A stretch of DNA of 53,817 nucleotides from an uncultured Clostridia bacterium (GCA_946408995.1 CAMJUL010000020.1:1-53817); one strand, 5' to 3'; positions 9,265 to 18,721 are shown, numbered from the stretch's first letter. The notes: generated from the letters alone by a model not told the origin. Program-made: numbers and translations.

Positions 9265-9294
9265 CAGGCGGAGAGAACTCTCCGCCTGTTTTTT
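9265..9294 (+). terminator. Rho-independent terminator/attenuator after the binding protein
   Basis: Perfect 11-base arms (9265-9275 and 9278-9288) followed by six T. It lies between the transporter and the M20 gene, so the peptidases may be expressed at a reduced level by read-through. Confidence 0.88.
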
Positions 9295-9335
9295 GGGGCT
9301 GAATACACGCGTGAAGCGGGAAAGAAGGAAAACAC

Positions 9336-10541
9336 ATGGATTATACAACGGCGCCGATCAGCCAGGAGGAACTGGTCCGCCTTCGCAGGGAACTGCATAT
9401 GTATCCCGAGCTCAGATGGGACCTGGACAGGACATCCGCCCTGGTCAGGCGGGAACTGGACGCCGCCGGCATTCCCTATGAAGCGGACCGCTATGGCCGC
9501 AATACCGTGGTTGCCACCATCAACCCGGAGAAAACGGCCTTTACCATTGGCCTGAGGGCGGACATGGACGCGCTTCCCATTCTGGAGAACAACCATGACA
9601 AGCCTTACCGCTCCAGGAATGAGGGCGTGATGCATGCCTGCGGCCATGATGCCCACACGGCCATGATGATCGGGACCGCCAAGGCGCTTTATGCCATCCG
9701 CGACAGGCTTTCCTGCCGGGTGAAGATCCTGTTCCAGCCCTGTGAAGAGGGACGGCCCAGCGGCGCGCGGACCATGTGTGAGCACGGCGTTCTTCAGGAC
9801 ATCGACTGCATTGTCATGTGCCATGTCAACTGTGTGGATCCGGTGCACGTCATTTCGTCCAATCCGTCGGTGACCAATTCTTCCTCCGTGGCGTTTGAGG
9901 TGACCCTGGGCGGGAAGGCGGTCCACGTCGCTACCCCTCATGTGGGGATCGACGCCCTGGCTGCCGGCGTAAAAATCTACAACGGCATACAGCTGCTTGT
10001 GTCCAGGGAGGTGGATCCCTTTGACACCTGCGTCATGAGCGTCACCTGCCTGAATGCGGGGGAAACGGTGGCCGCGAACGCGGACAAATGTGTCCTGAAG
10101 GGGTCCATCCGATGCGTGAAGGACAGCACCATGTCCTGGGCGCGGCAAAGGCTTGAGAAGCTGGTCCGCCTGACCGCGGAGGAGGCCAATGTGACCTGGG
10201 GCCTGGAATGGTCCGGCGAACCGCTCCCAAGCGCCCACAACGACCCGGCGATGTATGAAGCCCTGGTCCAAAGCGCCAGAAAAGTGGTCGGCAGCAGCCG
10301 GGTGGTTCTTCTGCCCCCGTCCCCCGGCGCAGAGGATTTTGCGTATTACGAAAAAGAACGTCCCGGCCTGCTGTTTGGCCTGGGCATGCGCAACGAGGCC
10401 AAGGGGTGTGTGCATCCGGCCCACAACAAGGACTGGGACATCGACGAAGACGGCCTGGAGACCGGCGTCAAGGTGTTCGTTCAGTTCGTCCTGGACCATA
10501 TGAACGGCATCGCCGGGATGAAAAACCCTGAAAAGGAGTAA
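9336..10541 (+). CDS. M20 family amidohydrolase (hippurate hydrolase/aminoacylase type)
   Basis: A 401-residue M20D amidohydrolase, a cytoplasmic metalloenzyme that removes acyl groups from N-acyl amino acids or similar amides. Motifs: RADMDAL at 74-80, HACGHDAH at 100-107 and PCEEG at 135-139 (usually PAEEG) with the catalytic glutamate. The small lid domain lies in the middle. No signal peptide. AAGGAAAAC precedes the ATG. It follows the transporter after a terminator and is 5 bases ahead of the C39-like gene, so the two are co-transcribed. Substrate unknown; with a ceramidase-like protein divergently encoded nearby, amide-linked lipid or amino-sugar products are possible. Confidence 0.9.
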   Translation: MDYTTAPISQEELVRLRRELHMYPELRWDLDRTSALVRRELDAAGIPYEADRYGRNTVVATINPEKTAFTIGLRADMDALPILENNHDKPYRSRNEGVMHACGHDAHTAMMIGTAKALYAIRDRLSCRVKILFQPCEEGRPSGARTMCEHGVLQDIDCIVMCHVNCVDPVHVISSNPSVTNSSSVAFEVTLGGKAVHVATPHVGIDALAAGVKIYNGIQLLVSREVDPFDTCVMSVTCLNAGETVAANADKCVLKGSIRCVKDSTMSWARQRLEKLVRLTAEEANVTWGLEWSGEPLPSAHNDPAMYEALVQSARKVVGSSRVVLLPPSPGAEDFAYYEKERPGLLFGLGMRNEAKGCVHPAHNKDWDIDEDGLETGVKVFVQFVLDHMNGIAGMKNPEKE

Positions 10542-10546
10542 ACCGC

Positions 10547-11125
10547 ATGGCGAAGAAACCCTCTTTTTACTGCCAACTGGATTATGAGCACGTTCCCTAT
10601 CCCTCCCCGGTAGGCGTTGCCAACGGGAACATCGCCAACAACGGCTGCGGGGTCTGCGCCGCATCCATGGTGGCGGAAAACATGCTGGACGTATCCTTCC
10701 CGCCGGAGGAAAGCGCGAAACTTGCCAAGGCCTGCGGCGCCCGGGAAGGGTTCGGGACGGATATGTACATTTACGCGCCGGTCTTCGCAAAGCGCATGGG
10801 ACTGAAAGTAAAAAACACCGAGGATGCCGGAGAGGCCCTGCGTTTTCTGCAGGAGGGCCGGGGCATGGTCATTGCCAATACCTACGGCGACCGTCCGGAA
10901 CACATCGGTGTTTTTTCGGATTCTGGGCATTATATCGTGCTGGCGGAGGCACAGGGGACGAGGATCAAGGTTTGGGATCCCATGTACAGGGAGGGAAGCG
11001 GACGGTATGACGTGCCGGGCCGGGCCGGAAAGGTCACCCTGGACGGTACGGACGCCTATGCCGATTTTTCTGAGATCGAGCAGGACTGTTATCAGCGGCC
11101 GTATTTCCTGTTCTGGAAGGAATGA
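10547..11125 (+). CDS. C39-like papain-fold cysteine peptidase
   Basis: A 192-residue protein matching the Peptidase_C39_2/papain-like pattern. The likely triad is Cys34 in NNGCG, His128 in SGHYIVL and Asp144 in VWDPM. There is no signal peptide, transmembrane helix or attached ABC domain, so this is not a bacteriocin-exporter protease; it would act in the cytoplasm on an imported peptide, glycopeptide or amide. AAAAGGAG precedes the ATG. It sits 5 bases behind the M20 gene and ends 4 bases from the convergent GH20-like gene. The role is inferred from motifs only. Confidence 0.75.
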   Translation: MAKKPSFYCQLDYEHVPYPSPVGVANGNIANNGCGVCAASMVAENMLDVSFPPEESAKLAKACGAREGFGTDMYIYAPVFAKRMGLKVKNTEDAGEALRFLQEGRGMVIANTYGDRPEHIGVFSDSGHYIVLAEAQGTRIKVWDPMYREGSGRYDVPGRAGKVTLDGTDAYADFSEIEQDCYQRPYFLFWKE

Positions 11126-11129
11126 ACCC

Positions 11130-12908
11130 TTACAGGGCCCGCAGTTCGTCCCTGCGGTCGGTCAGATACCCCTGGAAACGTTCCAGGCCCTTTTCGTAAT
11201 TCCTGAAGATCCACAATTCCCGGAATTCGGGAAGCAGCCTGTCCACCCGGTCCGCCAGGGCGTGCGCCTCTTGGACGGAGGAGTGGGGATGCAGCTTGAC
11301 CTTGCACAGTTCGCTTCCGAATTCGATCAGTTCGGCCGTCAGGCGGATCTCCCGCCTGACGGTTTCGTCTATTTTCAGCTTTTCAACGTCCGCCATGACG
11401 CGCCGCACATAGGACGTCACATTGTCAAAGTAAAAGTCGTCCCCGCTGTCCCGAAGGTCGAAGAGATGCGCGTAGCGGGTCTGGTCCAGGGGCAGGTTGA
11501 TTTCCTTGGCACACATGGTGCAGACGTGCACCCGCTCCGGCTCCAGCAGGTAATAATTGGCCATACGGTACAAAAGGCGGGACAGAGGAGCCCCATCAAA
11601 GAAATACCCGTCCACAAACGCTTCGGCGTCGCGTATAAAATCAGCCTTGAAGCTCTCCCCATCCTGGGGCGCGCCGGGGTTCCAGGCGTACTGGCCGGCG
11701 AGGGCGATGGGATTCATACTGAAGATCCAACTCTGGGCATGCCCGCCGTCTCCCCAATCCGTCAGAAGCAGGCCCTCTGCGCCGTATTCCGAGGCCAGTT
11801 CGCCGCAGGTGCGGATGTTGAAGGTGGTCACATCCATGCGTCCGGACAGACTGCCGTGGGTATTGACCGAGGGGCAGACATAGTACCGTACGCCTGCGTC
11901 GCGGTAGGCGATGCAGTGGGCGGCCATCCGCTGGGATTGGATCAGTTCATACCCCCATTCCAGCACGACCGCGTCCTTGGGGACCTGGGCATAGATCTGG
12001 GGATAATCATAGATCATGTCTCCCCAGAACATGACCTTTCTGCCGTAACGGTCCCGGACATGGGAGGCGAGCTTGTTGAGCCAATCCATGAAAACCTGTT
12101 CCCTGCCCTTTTCACGGCAGACCTGCTCGATCTGGTACCGGCCAAGTCCGTAGGCCTCGTCCAAGCAGATGTTCACATATTCGCTGGTAAAGTGGGGGAG
12201 CAGGGAGGCGTACAGATTACTCACAAATTCAAAGCTTTCCGGCAGAAGCGGGTTCAGCGTGGAGGGCACCTCATCCGCGCTGTCAAAGAGCCCCAAGGGG
12301 TGGAATTCGGGCTTTTTCAGCCAGTAGTACATATGCCCGAAGGAATTCTGGCAGGGGACCAGGTCGATGAACCGTTCGCGGCAATACCCGTCCAGATAAC
12401 GGATATCCTCCGGCGTCAGGCAGTCATAATCCGCGGTTTCCTTGGGATAGGCCGCGTACTTGAAGCAATCCCCCTCCATGTAAAGCTGAAACTCGTTGTA
12501 TTTGAGGGCCGCAAGAAAATCAATCATGGTTTTGAGGGTTTGAACCCGCGGCTTTTTGCCGCGGCTGATGTCCAGCATATACCCTCTGCGCTTCAGGCGG
12601 GGCCAGTCGTGAATGCGGACGAAGGGAAGATGCCCGTTTGACTGGCGCAGCATCTGCCAAAGGGTCGATACCCCCCGGAACAGGCCCTCATCGCTGGAGG
12701 CGAAGAGCGTAACGGCCTTTTCCTCTACGGTGAGGCGGTATTCCTCCGCCGCAAGATCCGGACGATTCTGAACATGGATCAGGGAAGACGCCGTTCCGTT
12801 CCGAACGGAACGGTAAAATGCGTGCAGGTCGGCGCAAAGCGCGGCTTGGGGGATCTTAAGCAGGCCCGTGCCGAATTCGGCACATTGGGGACGCGGAAAC
12901 AGCAGCAT
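11130..12908 (-). CDS. GH20-like beta-N-acetylhexosaminidase, cytoplasmic
   Basis: A 592-residue glycosidase with a GH20b-like N-terminal domain (about 1-105) and a TIM barrel beginning at RGYMLDISRGKKP. The family's catalytic Asp-Glu pair is Asp250-Glu251 in NICLDEAYGLG, where most GH20 enzymes read HIGGDE; the pair itself is kept. It should release terminal GlcNAc or GalNAc by substrate-assisted catalysis. No signal peptide. AAGGAGG is 8 bases before the ATG. Second gene of an operon, 18 bases behind the GHL10-like gene. The altered residues around the pair leave some doubt about the exact sugar cleaved. Confidence 0.8.
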   Translation of the reverse strand: MLLFPRPQCAEFGTGLLKIPQAALCADLHAFYRSVRNGTASSLIHVQNRPDLAAEEYRLTVEEKAVTLFASSDEGLFRGVSTLWQMLRQSNGHLPFVRIHDWPRLKRRGYMLDISRGKKPRVQTLKTMIDFLAALKYNEFQLYMEGDCFKYAAYPKETADYDCLTPEDIRYLDGYCRERFIDLVPCQNSFGHMYYWLKKPEFHPLGLFDSADEVPSTLNPLLPESFEFVSNLYASLLPHFTSEYVNICLDEAYGLGRYQIEQVCREKGREQVFMDWLNKLASHVRDRYGRKVMFWGDMIYDYPQIYAQVPKDAVVLEWGYELIQSQRMAAHCIAYRDAGVRYYVCPSVNTHGSLSGRMDVTTFNIRTCGELASEYGAEGLLLTDWGDGGHAQSWIFSMNPIALAGQYAWNPGAPQDGESFKADFIRDAEAFVDGYFFDGAPLSRLLYRMANYYLLEPERVHVCTMCAKEINLPLDQTRYAHLFDLRDSGDDFYFDNVTSYVRRVMADVEKLKIDETVRREIRLTAELIEFGSELCKVKLHPHSSVQEAHALADRVDRLLPEFRELWIFRNYEKGLERFQGYLTDRRDELRAL

Positions 12909-12926
12909 GACAAACGCCTCCTTCTG

Positions 12927-14141
12927 TCAGTTGAATCCGCGGAGAAGGTCCGCGTCAGACTGGTAAACACAAAGCTCCTGCTGATCGCTGAAGGCCCTCA
13001 GGAGGCCTGAGCCGCCGCCGGACGGCAGGATCATTTCTGTGTGTGGGGGAATGGGGGACGTTAGGGCAAGGGGGGCATCATCCAGGGCCAGACGGGTGAC
13101 AGACAGCTCCAGCGGGTTGTACACGGCCAGGCCTTCCGGGCAGGCGCAGGAGATCACAAAGGTCCCCCAGCGGAACAGACAGAAACCGTCGCAGCCGCTG
13201 CCCCGGAGGGCGGCCAGGTCCAGGCGGAGGGATTGGGCCGTAGCGCCGTCATAGGCATGCAGCCCGGATATGAACCTGTTCCCAAAGCGAAGCGCCCCCT
13301 CCGTCACGGAGCGGACCCAGGCGCCGTCCCGGCCATAGGCCAGGGAATAGGCCATGGGAAGGGACCAGTCCATCAGACGCGCGGCGTCCGCATAGCTTTG
13401 TCCGTAATGCAGATCGGCAAAGGCAGTATCCTCATAGGCACCCTCGGGCATCAGGGCAGCGCTGAAGATCAGGCCGTCCTTTTCTCTCCCGGCGGCGGTA
13501 CAAAGGGCCTGGGCAAAAAAACGGACATCCTCGCGGCGGGTGCGGGCAAAGGCCTGCACAGAGGGGTCCTGCGCCCGCAAGGCCTCCATGAGCAGCTTTT
13601 CCCCGCCTTTGTCAGGCTGGCAGGCCAGCTCCATCAGGGCTTTCAGGGCGCCGAGGTCGGCTCCGGCGGCGGCATAGCGTTTCAGGTCGTTGTCATCCCA
13701 GCCGTACATCAGATGATTGTAGCGGATATAATCCAGGTGGAGGCCGTCGATGTCATATTTGCGGCAAAGCTCCCCGACAAGACGCTCCATATACGTGCGA
13801 TAGCCTTCATCATACAGGGAAATGAGTCCCTTGTCCCGGCCGCGCGTGTAATGAAAACGGCCGCTTTCCGGATGGAGAAGCTTGTAGTGGTCATCACAGG
13901 TGGCGGTCAGCCAGGCATGCACGCGCAGGCCCAGGCTGTGGGCGCAGGGAAGAAGCTCCGCCAGAAGGTCCCTTTCGCCGTTCCCGGGGGCAACGGAACT
14001 GTGGAAGGACACCTTCCCGGAAAGCCCTTTTGTGAGAAAAAACAGGTCGGTAAACCCGGCGCGGAAGCAATGGCGGACGACCTCCCGCACGTCTTCCTTT
14101 TCGATGCTTTCCGGCCACATCCATACGCCTCTGACGGACAT
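12927..14141 (-). CDS. GHL10/DUF187-like glycoside hydrolase-like protein
   Basis: A 404-residue protein resembling the DUF187/GHL10 family, TIM-barrel proteins thought to be glycosidases. The opening RGVWMWPESI and the segment DIDGLHLDYIRYN at 130-142, with its buried Asp/Tyr/Arg, are the family marks. The exact activity is unproven. No signal peptide, whereas many relatives are secreted. I start it at the ATG at 14141, with GGGAGG 6-7 bases upstream; the reading frame also runs back into the tRNA, which is artefactual. It leads the operon with the GH20-like gene. Confidence 0.78.
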   Translation of the reverse strand: MSVRGVWMWPESIEKEDVREVVRHCFRAGFTDLFFLTKGLSGKVSFHSSVAPGNGERDLLAELLPCAHSLGLRVHAWLTATCDDHYKLLHPESGRFHYTRGRDKGLISLYDEGYRTYMERLVGELCRKYDIDGLHLDYIRYNHLMYGWDDNDLKRYAAAGADLGALKALMELACQPDKGGEKLLMEALRAQDPSVQAFARTRREDVRFFAQALCTAAGREKDGLIFSAALMPEGAYEDTAFADLHYGQSYADAARLMDWSLPMAYSLAYGRDGAWVRSVTEGALRFGNRFISGLHAYDGATAQSLRLDLAALRGSGCDGFCLFRWGTFVISCACPEGLAVYNPLELSVTRLALDDAPLALTSPIPPHTEMILPSGGGSGLLRAFSDQQELCVYQSDADLLRGFN

Positions 14142-14200
14142 GCGCTTCCCTCCCGAAATGTTCAATGTCCCGACCCGGGACCGGCCGCGTGGATAAGGGT

Positions 14201-14229
14201 ATTGTACAATAAACAGGAAGAACTGACAA
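14201..14229 (-). promoter_or_regulatory. Promoter of the GHL10-GH20 operon
   Basis: On the minus strand TTGTCA, 17-base spacer, TACAAT, ending 60 bases before the start at 14141. Confidence 0.7.
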
Positions 14230-14253
14230 GCCGATGGCCCGGAAGAAGCGGGC

Positions 14254-14281
14254 AAAAAGAAAACCAGCCCATAGGGCTGGT
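14254..14281 (-). terminator. Terminator of the tRNA-Thr gene
   Basis: Minus-strand ACCAGCCC-TAT-GGGCTGGT stem followed by a T-rich run, immediately behind the CCA end of the tRNA. Confidence 0.85.
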
Positions 14282-14282
14282 A

Positions 14283-14358
<76 letters not shown>

Positions 14359-14367
14359 AACAAAACT

Positions 14368-14396
14368 ATCTTATCACAAATGCGGAACAAATGCAA
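14368..14396 (-). promoter_or_regulatory. Promoter of the tRNA-Thr gene
   Basis: Minus-strand TTGCAT, 17-base spacer, TAAGAT, 9 bases upstream of the mature tRNA 5' end. Confidence 0.7.
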
Positions 14397-14456
14397 TACC
14401 CAAATTTCAATTTTGCAGGAAAAACGCAGCAGGAACCGGCGGGACGGGAAAGGCGG

Positions 14457-14489
14457 AAAAAAGCCCCGCCGGAAAGGATCCGGCAGGGC
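14457..14489 (-). terminator. Terminator of pckA
   Basis: Minus-strand GCCCTGCCGG and CCGGCGGGGC arms with one mismatch, 7-base loop, then TTTTTT; 16 bases beyond the pckA stop. Confidence 0.88.
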
Positions 14490-14504
14490 GGAAGGGGAGC
14501 GGTC

Positions 14505-16109
14505 TTACAGCTGGGGCCCTGCGGCAACCAGGGCTTTTCCGGCTTCGTTGGTCTCGTACTTGACAAAGTTCTTGATGAACCGCTGGGAAAGATCCTTGGC
14601 TTTGGCATCCCATTCGGTGGGATCCTTGTAGGTATCCCGGGGATCGAGAATGGCGGGATCCACCCCGGGCAGCGCCGTGGGCACCTCGAAATTGAAATAC
14701 GGGATCTTCTTGGTGGGCGCGTTCAGAATGGCGCCGCTGAGGATGGCATCAATAATGCCGCGCGTATCCTTGATGGAGATGCGCTTGCCGGTGCCGTTCC
14801 AGCCGGTGTTGACAAGATACGCTTTGGCGCCGCTCTTTTGCATCTTCTTGACCAGTTCTTCGGCGTACTTGGTGGGATGCAGTTCCAGGAAAGCCTGGCC
14901 GAAGCAGGCGGAGAAGGTGGGGGTGGGCTCGGTAATGCCGCGCTCAGTGCCCGCAAGCTTCGCCGTAAAGCCGGACAGGAAATAATACTGGGTCTGTTCG
15001 GGGGTCAGGACGCTGACGGGGGGCAGCACGCCGAAGGCGTCAGCGGACAGGAAGATGACGTTGTTGGCCGCGGGGGCGGAAGAAACGGGCCGCACGATGT
15101 TCTGGATATGATCAATGGGGTAGGAGACGCGGGTGTTCTCCGTGACGGATTTGTCGGCGAAATCGATCTTGCCGTTTTCGTCCACGGTCACGTTCTCCAG
15201 CAGCGCGTTGCGGCGGATGGCGTTGTAGATGTCAGGCTCGGACTCCTTGTCCAGGTTGATGACCTTGGCATAGCAGCCGCCCTCAAAGTTGAAGATACCG
15301 TTGTCGTCCCAGCCGTGCTCGTCATCGCCGATCAGAAGACGCTTGGGGTCGGTGGACAATGTGGTCTTGCCGGTGCCGGAAAGGCCGAAGAAAATGGCGG
15401 TGTTCTGGCCGTTCATGTCGGTATTGGCGGAGCAGTGCATACTGGCCATGCCCTTCAGGGGCAGGTAGTAGTTCATCATGGAGAACATGCCCTTCTTCAT
15501 TTCGCCGCCGTACCAGGTGTTCAGAATGACCTGTTCCCTGCTGGTGACGTTGAAGGCCACGACGGTCTCGCTGTTCAGGCCCAGTTCCTTGTAATTTTCG
15601 CATTTGGCCTTGGAAGCGGTATAGACCACGAAATCCGGGGTGAAGGAAGCGGCCTCCTCCTCGGTGGGCTTGATGAACATGTTGCGGACGAAATGCGCCT
15701 GCCAGGCCACTTCCATGATGAAGCGGACGGCCATGCGGGTGTCCTTGTTGGCGCCGCAGAAAGCGTCGACCACGTAGAGCTTCTTGCCGCTCAGCTGTTT
15801 TTTGGCCTGGTTCAGGACGATGGCCCAGGTTTCCTGGGTCATGGGATGATTGTCGTTCTTGTAGCCTTCGGTGGTCCACCATACGGTGTCCCGGCTGTTT
15901 TCGTCCATGACGATGTACTTGTCCTTGGGGGAGCGTCCGGTATAGATGCCGGTCATGACGTTGACGGCGCCCAGCTCGGTCAGCTGGCCTTTTTCATACC
16001 CTTCCAGGGAGGGATCCATTTCATCCTTGAAAAGGGATTCGTAGGAGGGATTGTAGATGATTTCCTTGGTGTCAGCGATGCCATATCTGGTCAGATCGAT
16101 GCAAGACAT
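14505..16109 (-). CDS. pckA: Phosphoenolpyruvate carboxykinase (ATP)
   Basis: A 534-residue cytosolic enzyme interconverting oxaloacetate + ATP and PEP + CO2 + ADP; in fermenting anaerobes it often runs towards oxaloacetate. Full family length. RSPKDK at 59-64 binds substrate, the kinase-1a P-loop [11 protein letters not shown] is at 242-252, and the kinase-2 metal site DDEHGWDD is at 262-269. GAGGTATCCT precedes the ATG. It is a single-gene unit with a consensus promoter, a strong terminator and a tandem repeat just upstream of the promoter. Confidence 0.98.
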   Translation of the reverse strand: MSCIDLTRYGIADTKEIIYNPSYESLFKDEMDPSLEGYEKGQLTELGAVNVMTGIYTGRSPKDKYIVMDENSRDTVWWTTEGYKNDNHPMTQETWAIVLNQAKKQLSGKKLYVVDAFCGANKDTRMAVRFIMEVAWQAHFVRNMFIKPTEEEAASFTPDFVVYTASKAKCENYKELGLNSETVVAFNVTSREQVILNTWYGGEMKKGMFSMMNYYLPLKGMASMHCSANTDMNGQNTAIFFGLSGTGKTTLSTDPKRLLIGDDEHGWDDNGIFNFEGGCYAKVINLDKESEPDIYNAIRRNALLENVTVDENGKIDFADKSVTENTRVSYPIDHIQNIVRPVSSAPAANNVIFLSADAFGVLPPVSVLTPEQTQYYFLSGFTAKLAGTERGITEPTPTFSACFGQAFLELHPTKYAEELVKKMQKSGAKAYLVNTGWNGTGKRISIKDTRGIIDAILSGAILNAPTKKIPYFNFEVPTALPGVDPAILDPRDTYKDPTEWDAKAKDLSQRFIKNFVKYETNEAGKALVAAGPQL

Positions 16110-16163
16110 AGGATACCTCTTTCCTGTAACACATTAGGCAATCCACATTTTTGCCCAAATAGC

Positions 16164-16192
16164 ATTATATCAAAAAAAACGGGTATCGTCAA
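16164..16192 (-). promoter_or_regulatory. Promoter of pckA
   Basis: Minus-strand TTGACG, 17-base spacer containing a T8 tract, TATAAT. Predicted leader about 50 bases. Confidence 0.85.
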
Positions 16193-16217
16193 TTCTCCCG
16201 CGCGGCGGACAGGCAAA

Positions 16218-16243
16218 GGTTTTTTACACGGGTTTTTTACACG
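16218..16243. repeat. Exact 13-bp tandem direct repeat upstream of the pckA promoter
   Basis: GGTTTTTTACACG occurs twice back to back (16218-16230, 16231-16243), about 26 bases upstream of the pckA -35. The spacing suits a pair of regulator sites or A-tract UP-element-like DNA; function not known. Confidence 0.6.
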
Positions 16244-16246
16244 GAC

Positions 16247-16278
16247 AAAAAAACATCCACCGGTCAAACCGGTGGATG
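16247..16278 (-). terminator. Terminator of the first amino-acid ABC operon
   Basis: Minus-strand CATCCACCGGT and ACCGGTGGATG arms, 3-base loop, then seven T; 6 bases beyond the ATPase stop. Confidence 0.93.
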
Positions 16279-16284
16279 AGGATG

Positions 16285-17019
16285 TCAGAGGAAACGTTTC
16301 AGGAATTCCCGGGTACGGGGATCCCTGGGGTCCTTCAGGACCTGGGAAGGGGGGCCCTGCTCCAGGATGACGCCGTCGGCCATGTAGACCACCTGCGTGC
16401 TGACATCCCGTGCAAAGCCCATCTCATGGGTCACCACCAGCATGGTCATGCGGTCCCTGGCGAGGGCTTTCATGACTTCCAGCACTTCTCCGACCATTTC
16501 CGGGTCCAGGGCGGAGGTGGGTTCATCAAACAGCAGGATCTCAGGCTCCATGGCAAGGGCGCGAGCGATGGCCACCCGCTGCTTCTGGCCGCCGGAGATC
16601 TGCCCGGGCCGGGCGTTGATGTAGGGAAGCATGCCCACCTTGTCCAGGTAGTACAGCGCCCGTTCCTTGGCGGCTTTCTTGTCCGCTTTGTTGACGATTT
16701 CCTGGCCGATCATGCAGTTTTTCAGGACCGTCATGTTCGCGAACAGGTTGAAGCTTTGAAACACCATGCCCACCCGTGCCCGGTAGGCGCTTTGGCTCAT
16801 TTTGCCGTCGGAGATATCCTGCCCGTGGAACAGGATTTTGCCGGTGGTCATGGTCTCCAGCAGATTGATGCAGCGGAGCAGGGTGCTTTTGCCGCTGCCG
16901 CTGGCGCCGATGATGCTGGTGACATCCCCTTTGTTGACCGTAAAATCCACGTCCTTGAGGACCGCGTGGGTGCCGAAGGTTTTGGAAAGGTGCCGGATCT
17001 CAAGAACAGGCTCGCTCAT
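16285..17019 (-). CDS. Polar amino-acid ABC transporter ATPase (GlnQ type), system 1
   Basis: A 244-residue ATPase of the HisP/GlnQ family. Walker [10 protein letters not shown] near residues 38-46, signature [14 protein letters not shown] near 142-155, Walker [13 protein letters not shown] and the switch-histidine motif [12 protein letters not shown] are all intact. It powers the permease encoded just upstream, overlapping that gene by 4 bases (ATGA). Last gene of a binding protein-permease-ATPase operon that ends in a strong terminator. Confidence 0.95.
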   Translation of the reverse strand: MSEPVLEIRHLSKTFGTHAVLKDVDFTVNKGDVTSIIGASGSGKSTLLRCINLLETMTTGKILFHGQDISDGKMSQSAYRARVGMVFQSFNLFANMTVLKNCMIGQEIVNKADKKAAKERALYYLDKVGMLPYINARPGQISGGQKQRVAIARALAMEPEILLFDEPTSALDPEMVGEVLEVMKALARDRMTMLVVTHEMGFARDVSTQVVYMADGVILEQGPPSQVLKDPRDPRTREFLKRFL

Positions 17020-17840
17020 GACGGATCTCCTTTGAAATCCCTGTTTTTTTCATCATAGGGAGGGTCCCCGGGATAGCTGTAGGTGCCGGCGGTCATGACC
17101 AGCTGGTCGGTGTTGACCAGTTCGTAATCGCTTTTCCCCTCCAGCTTCTTTTCCAGCTTGCGCAGAAGGAAGCTTGCCACCAGGGTCAGGAACAGGTATC
17201 CTCCCATTTCAAGGAACGCGGAGGGAAAGTACTTGAATACCGCGCCGCTGACCATCTTGTGGACCGCGAAAAAATCCTGGAAACCGATGATGAACATGAC
17301 GGAGGTATCCTTCACGTTGATGATGTAATTGTTCCCGATCTGCGGCATGATGTTTCTCAGGGTTTGGGGAAGGACGACATAAACCATGGTCTGGAAGTGG
17401 TTCATGCCAATGGCCTTGGCCCCTTCAAACTGACCGGGATCGATGCTCATGATCCCGCCCCGGACGGATTCGGCCATATAAGCACCGGTGTTGATGCTGA
17501 CCACGATGATGCTCACCGTCCAGATGTTCTTGAAAACGACGCCGAAGAAGTAGGGCACGCCGTAGTAAATGAAGACAGCCTGGAGGATCATGGGGGTCCC
17601 CCTGAAGACTTCCACGTAAACCCGGATGAGGATCCGGATCAGCCTGAGCAGGAAGCGCTTTGGAAACGGATCCTGGGGAAGACAGGGAATGGTCTGCAGG
17701 ATGCCGCAGATGAAGCCGATCAGACAGCCGATCAGCGTTGCAACAACCGAAAGCAGGAGCGTGTTGGCGATCCCGTTCAGGTAGACCGTGCCATATTTGG
17801 ACCAGATGCTGCCAATATCCGAAAAAAGCTGCGAGATCAT
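17016..17840 (-). CDS. Polar amino-acid ABC transporter permease, system 1
   Basis: A 274-residue permease of the HisM/GlnP family. The EAA-like loop [20 protein letters not shown] contacts the ATPase. The protein is longer than the usual 215-230 residues: there are an insertion after the first helix ([15 protein letters not shown]) and a ~30-residue polar C-terminal tail ending [14 protein letters not shown]. It probably works as a homodimer, since only one permease is encoded. Lies 21 bases behind the binding protein. Confidence 0.93.
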   Translation of the reverse strand: MISQLFSDIGSIWSKYGTVYLNGIANTLLLSVVATLIGCLIGFICGILQTIPCLPQDPFPKRFLLRLIRILIRVYVEVFRGTPMILQAVFIYYGVPYFFGVVFKNIWTVSIIVVSINTGAYMAESVRGGIMSIDPGQFEGAKAIGMNHFQTMVYVVLPQTLRNIMPQIGNNYIINVKDTSVMFIIGFQDFFAVHKMVSGAVFKYFPSAFLEMGGYLFLTLVASFLLRKLEKKLEGKSDYELVNTDQLVMTAGTYSYPGDPPYDEKNRDFKGDPS

Positions 17841-17861
17841 GAAGGAAAACTCCCTTTGGCC

Positions 17862-18692
17862 TTATTCACTCAGGGGCTGGACCCGGATGGCGTCCGCCAT
17901 CATCGCGTTGAAATCGTCGGCGGTCTTATCCTGCAGGAAGGCATTGATGGCGTTCAGCAGCAGGGTATTGCCCTTGCGGATGGAAATGCCGATGTTGACG
18001 TCTTCATCGGTTACGGAGAAGTCGTCCCCGGAGCCCGCGAAATCCAGGAGCACCAGGTCGGGATAGGCGATCAGCGCGCCTTGGGCGGTGGGCATATCGG
18101 TGCAGACAAAATCCACCGTCCCGGATTCCACTGCCATCAGCATGGCGGGGGCGGACTCGGCAGGGGGGAGCACCGTGGCGCCGGGGACCTGAGGCAGGCA
18201 GCTGTCATACCAGATGGTGCCGCTTTGACTGGTGCAGGTGCCCTTGAGCTGGCTGATGCCCTTGGCCTGGGTATTGGCATTGCCTTCCTTGGCGAGGCAG
18301 ACGATGGTGGCATACAGGTAAGGCCCGGCGAAATCAACGGCTTCCATGCGCTCGCTGGTCATGCTTTGGCCCGCGATGACAGCGTCCACAATGCCGCTCT
18401 GCACGGCGGGAATCAGGCTGTCCCAATCCAGCTGGACGATTTCCAGCTGCCATCCGTTGGCCTCGCAGATGGCTTTGGCCATCATCACATCATAGCCGTT
18501 GGCAAAAAGGGTGGAATCCTTGATGGGAACGGCGCCGTTGGAATCGTCAGGCTGGGCCCAGTTGTACGGCGCGTAGGCGCATTCCATGGCGACGGTCAGC
18601 ACGCCGTCCTCCAGGCCCGGGATCTCCTGGGCACTGGCAAAGCAGGGCAGGACGAGCAAAAGCGAACAAACCAGGGCAAGCAGCTTCTTCAT
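17862..18692 (-). CDS. Polar amino-acid binding protein, system 1
   Basis: A 276-residue family 3 solute-binding protein. A signal peptide ends near ASA/QEI; a cysteine four residues earlier follows Pro and is not a lipobox. The start is the ATG at 18692: AAAGGAGG is 8 bases upstream, whereas the in-frame TTG at 18698 is only 2 bases from it. The mature start (GLEDGVLTVAMECAYAPYNW) is the classic ligand-pocket opening. An acidic pocket residue (Glu after Met) suggests a polar or cationic amino acid. First gene of its own operon, downstream of the racemase. Confidence 0.93.
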   Translation of the reverse strand: MKKLLALVCSLLLVLPCFASAQEIPGLEDGVLTVAMECAYAPYNWAQPDDSNGAVPIKDSTLFANGYDVMMAKAICEANGWQLEIVQLDWDSLIPAVQSGIVDAVIAGQSMTSERMEAVDFAGPYLYATIVCLAKEGNANTQAKGISQLKGTCTSQSGTIWYDSCLPQVPGATVLPPAESAPAMLMAVESGTVDFVCTDMPTAQGALIAYPDLVLLDFAGSGDDFSVTDEDVNIGISIRKGNTLLLNAINAFLQDKTADDFNAMMADAIRVQPLSE

Positions 18693-18721
18693 GATCAAAT
18701 CCTCCTTTATAATGTATATTT

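Noticed and set aside
7117..9348. A 743-codon minus-strand frame
   Set aside because: Antisense to the YtcP-type permease and binding protein; no ribosome site or family feature.
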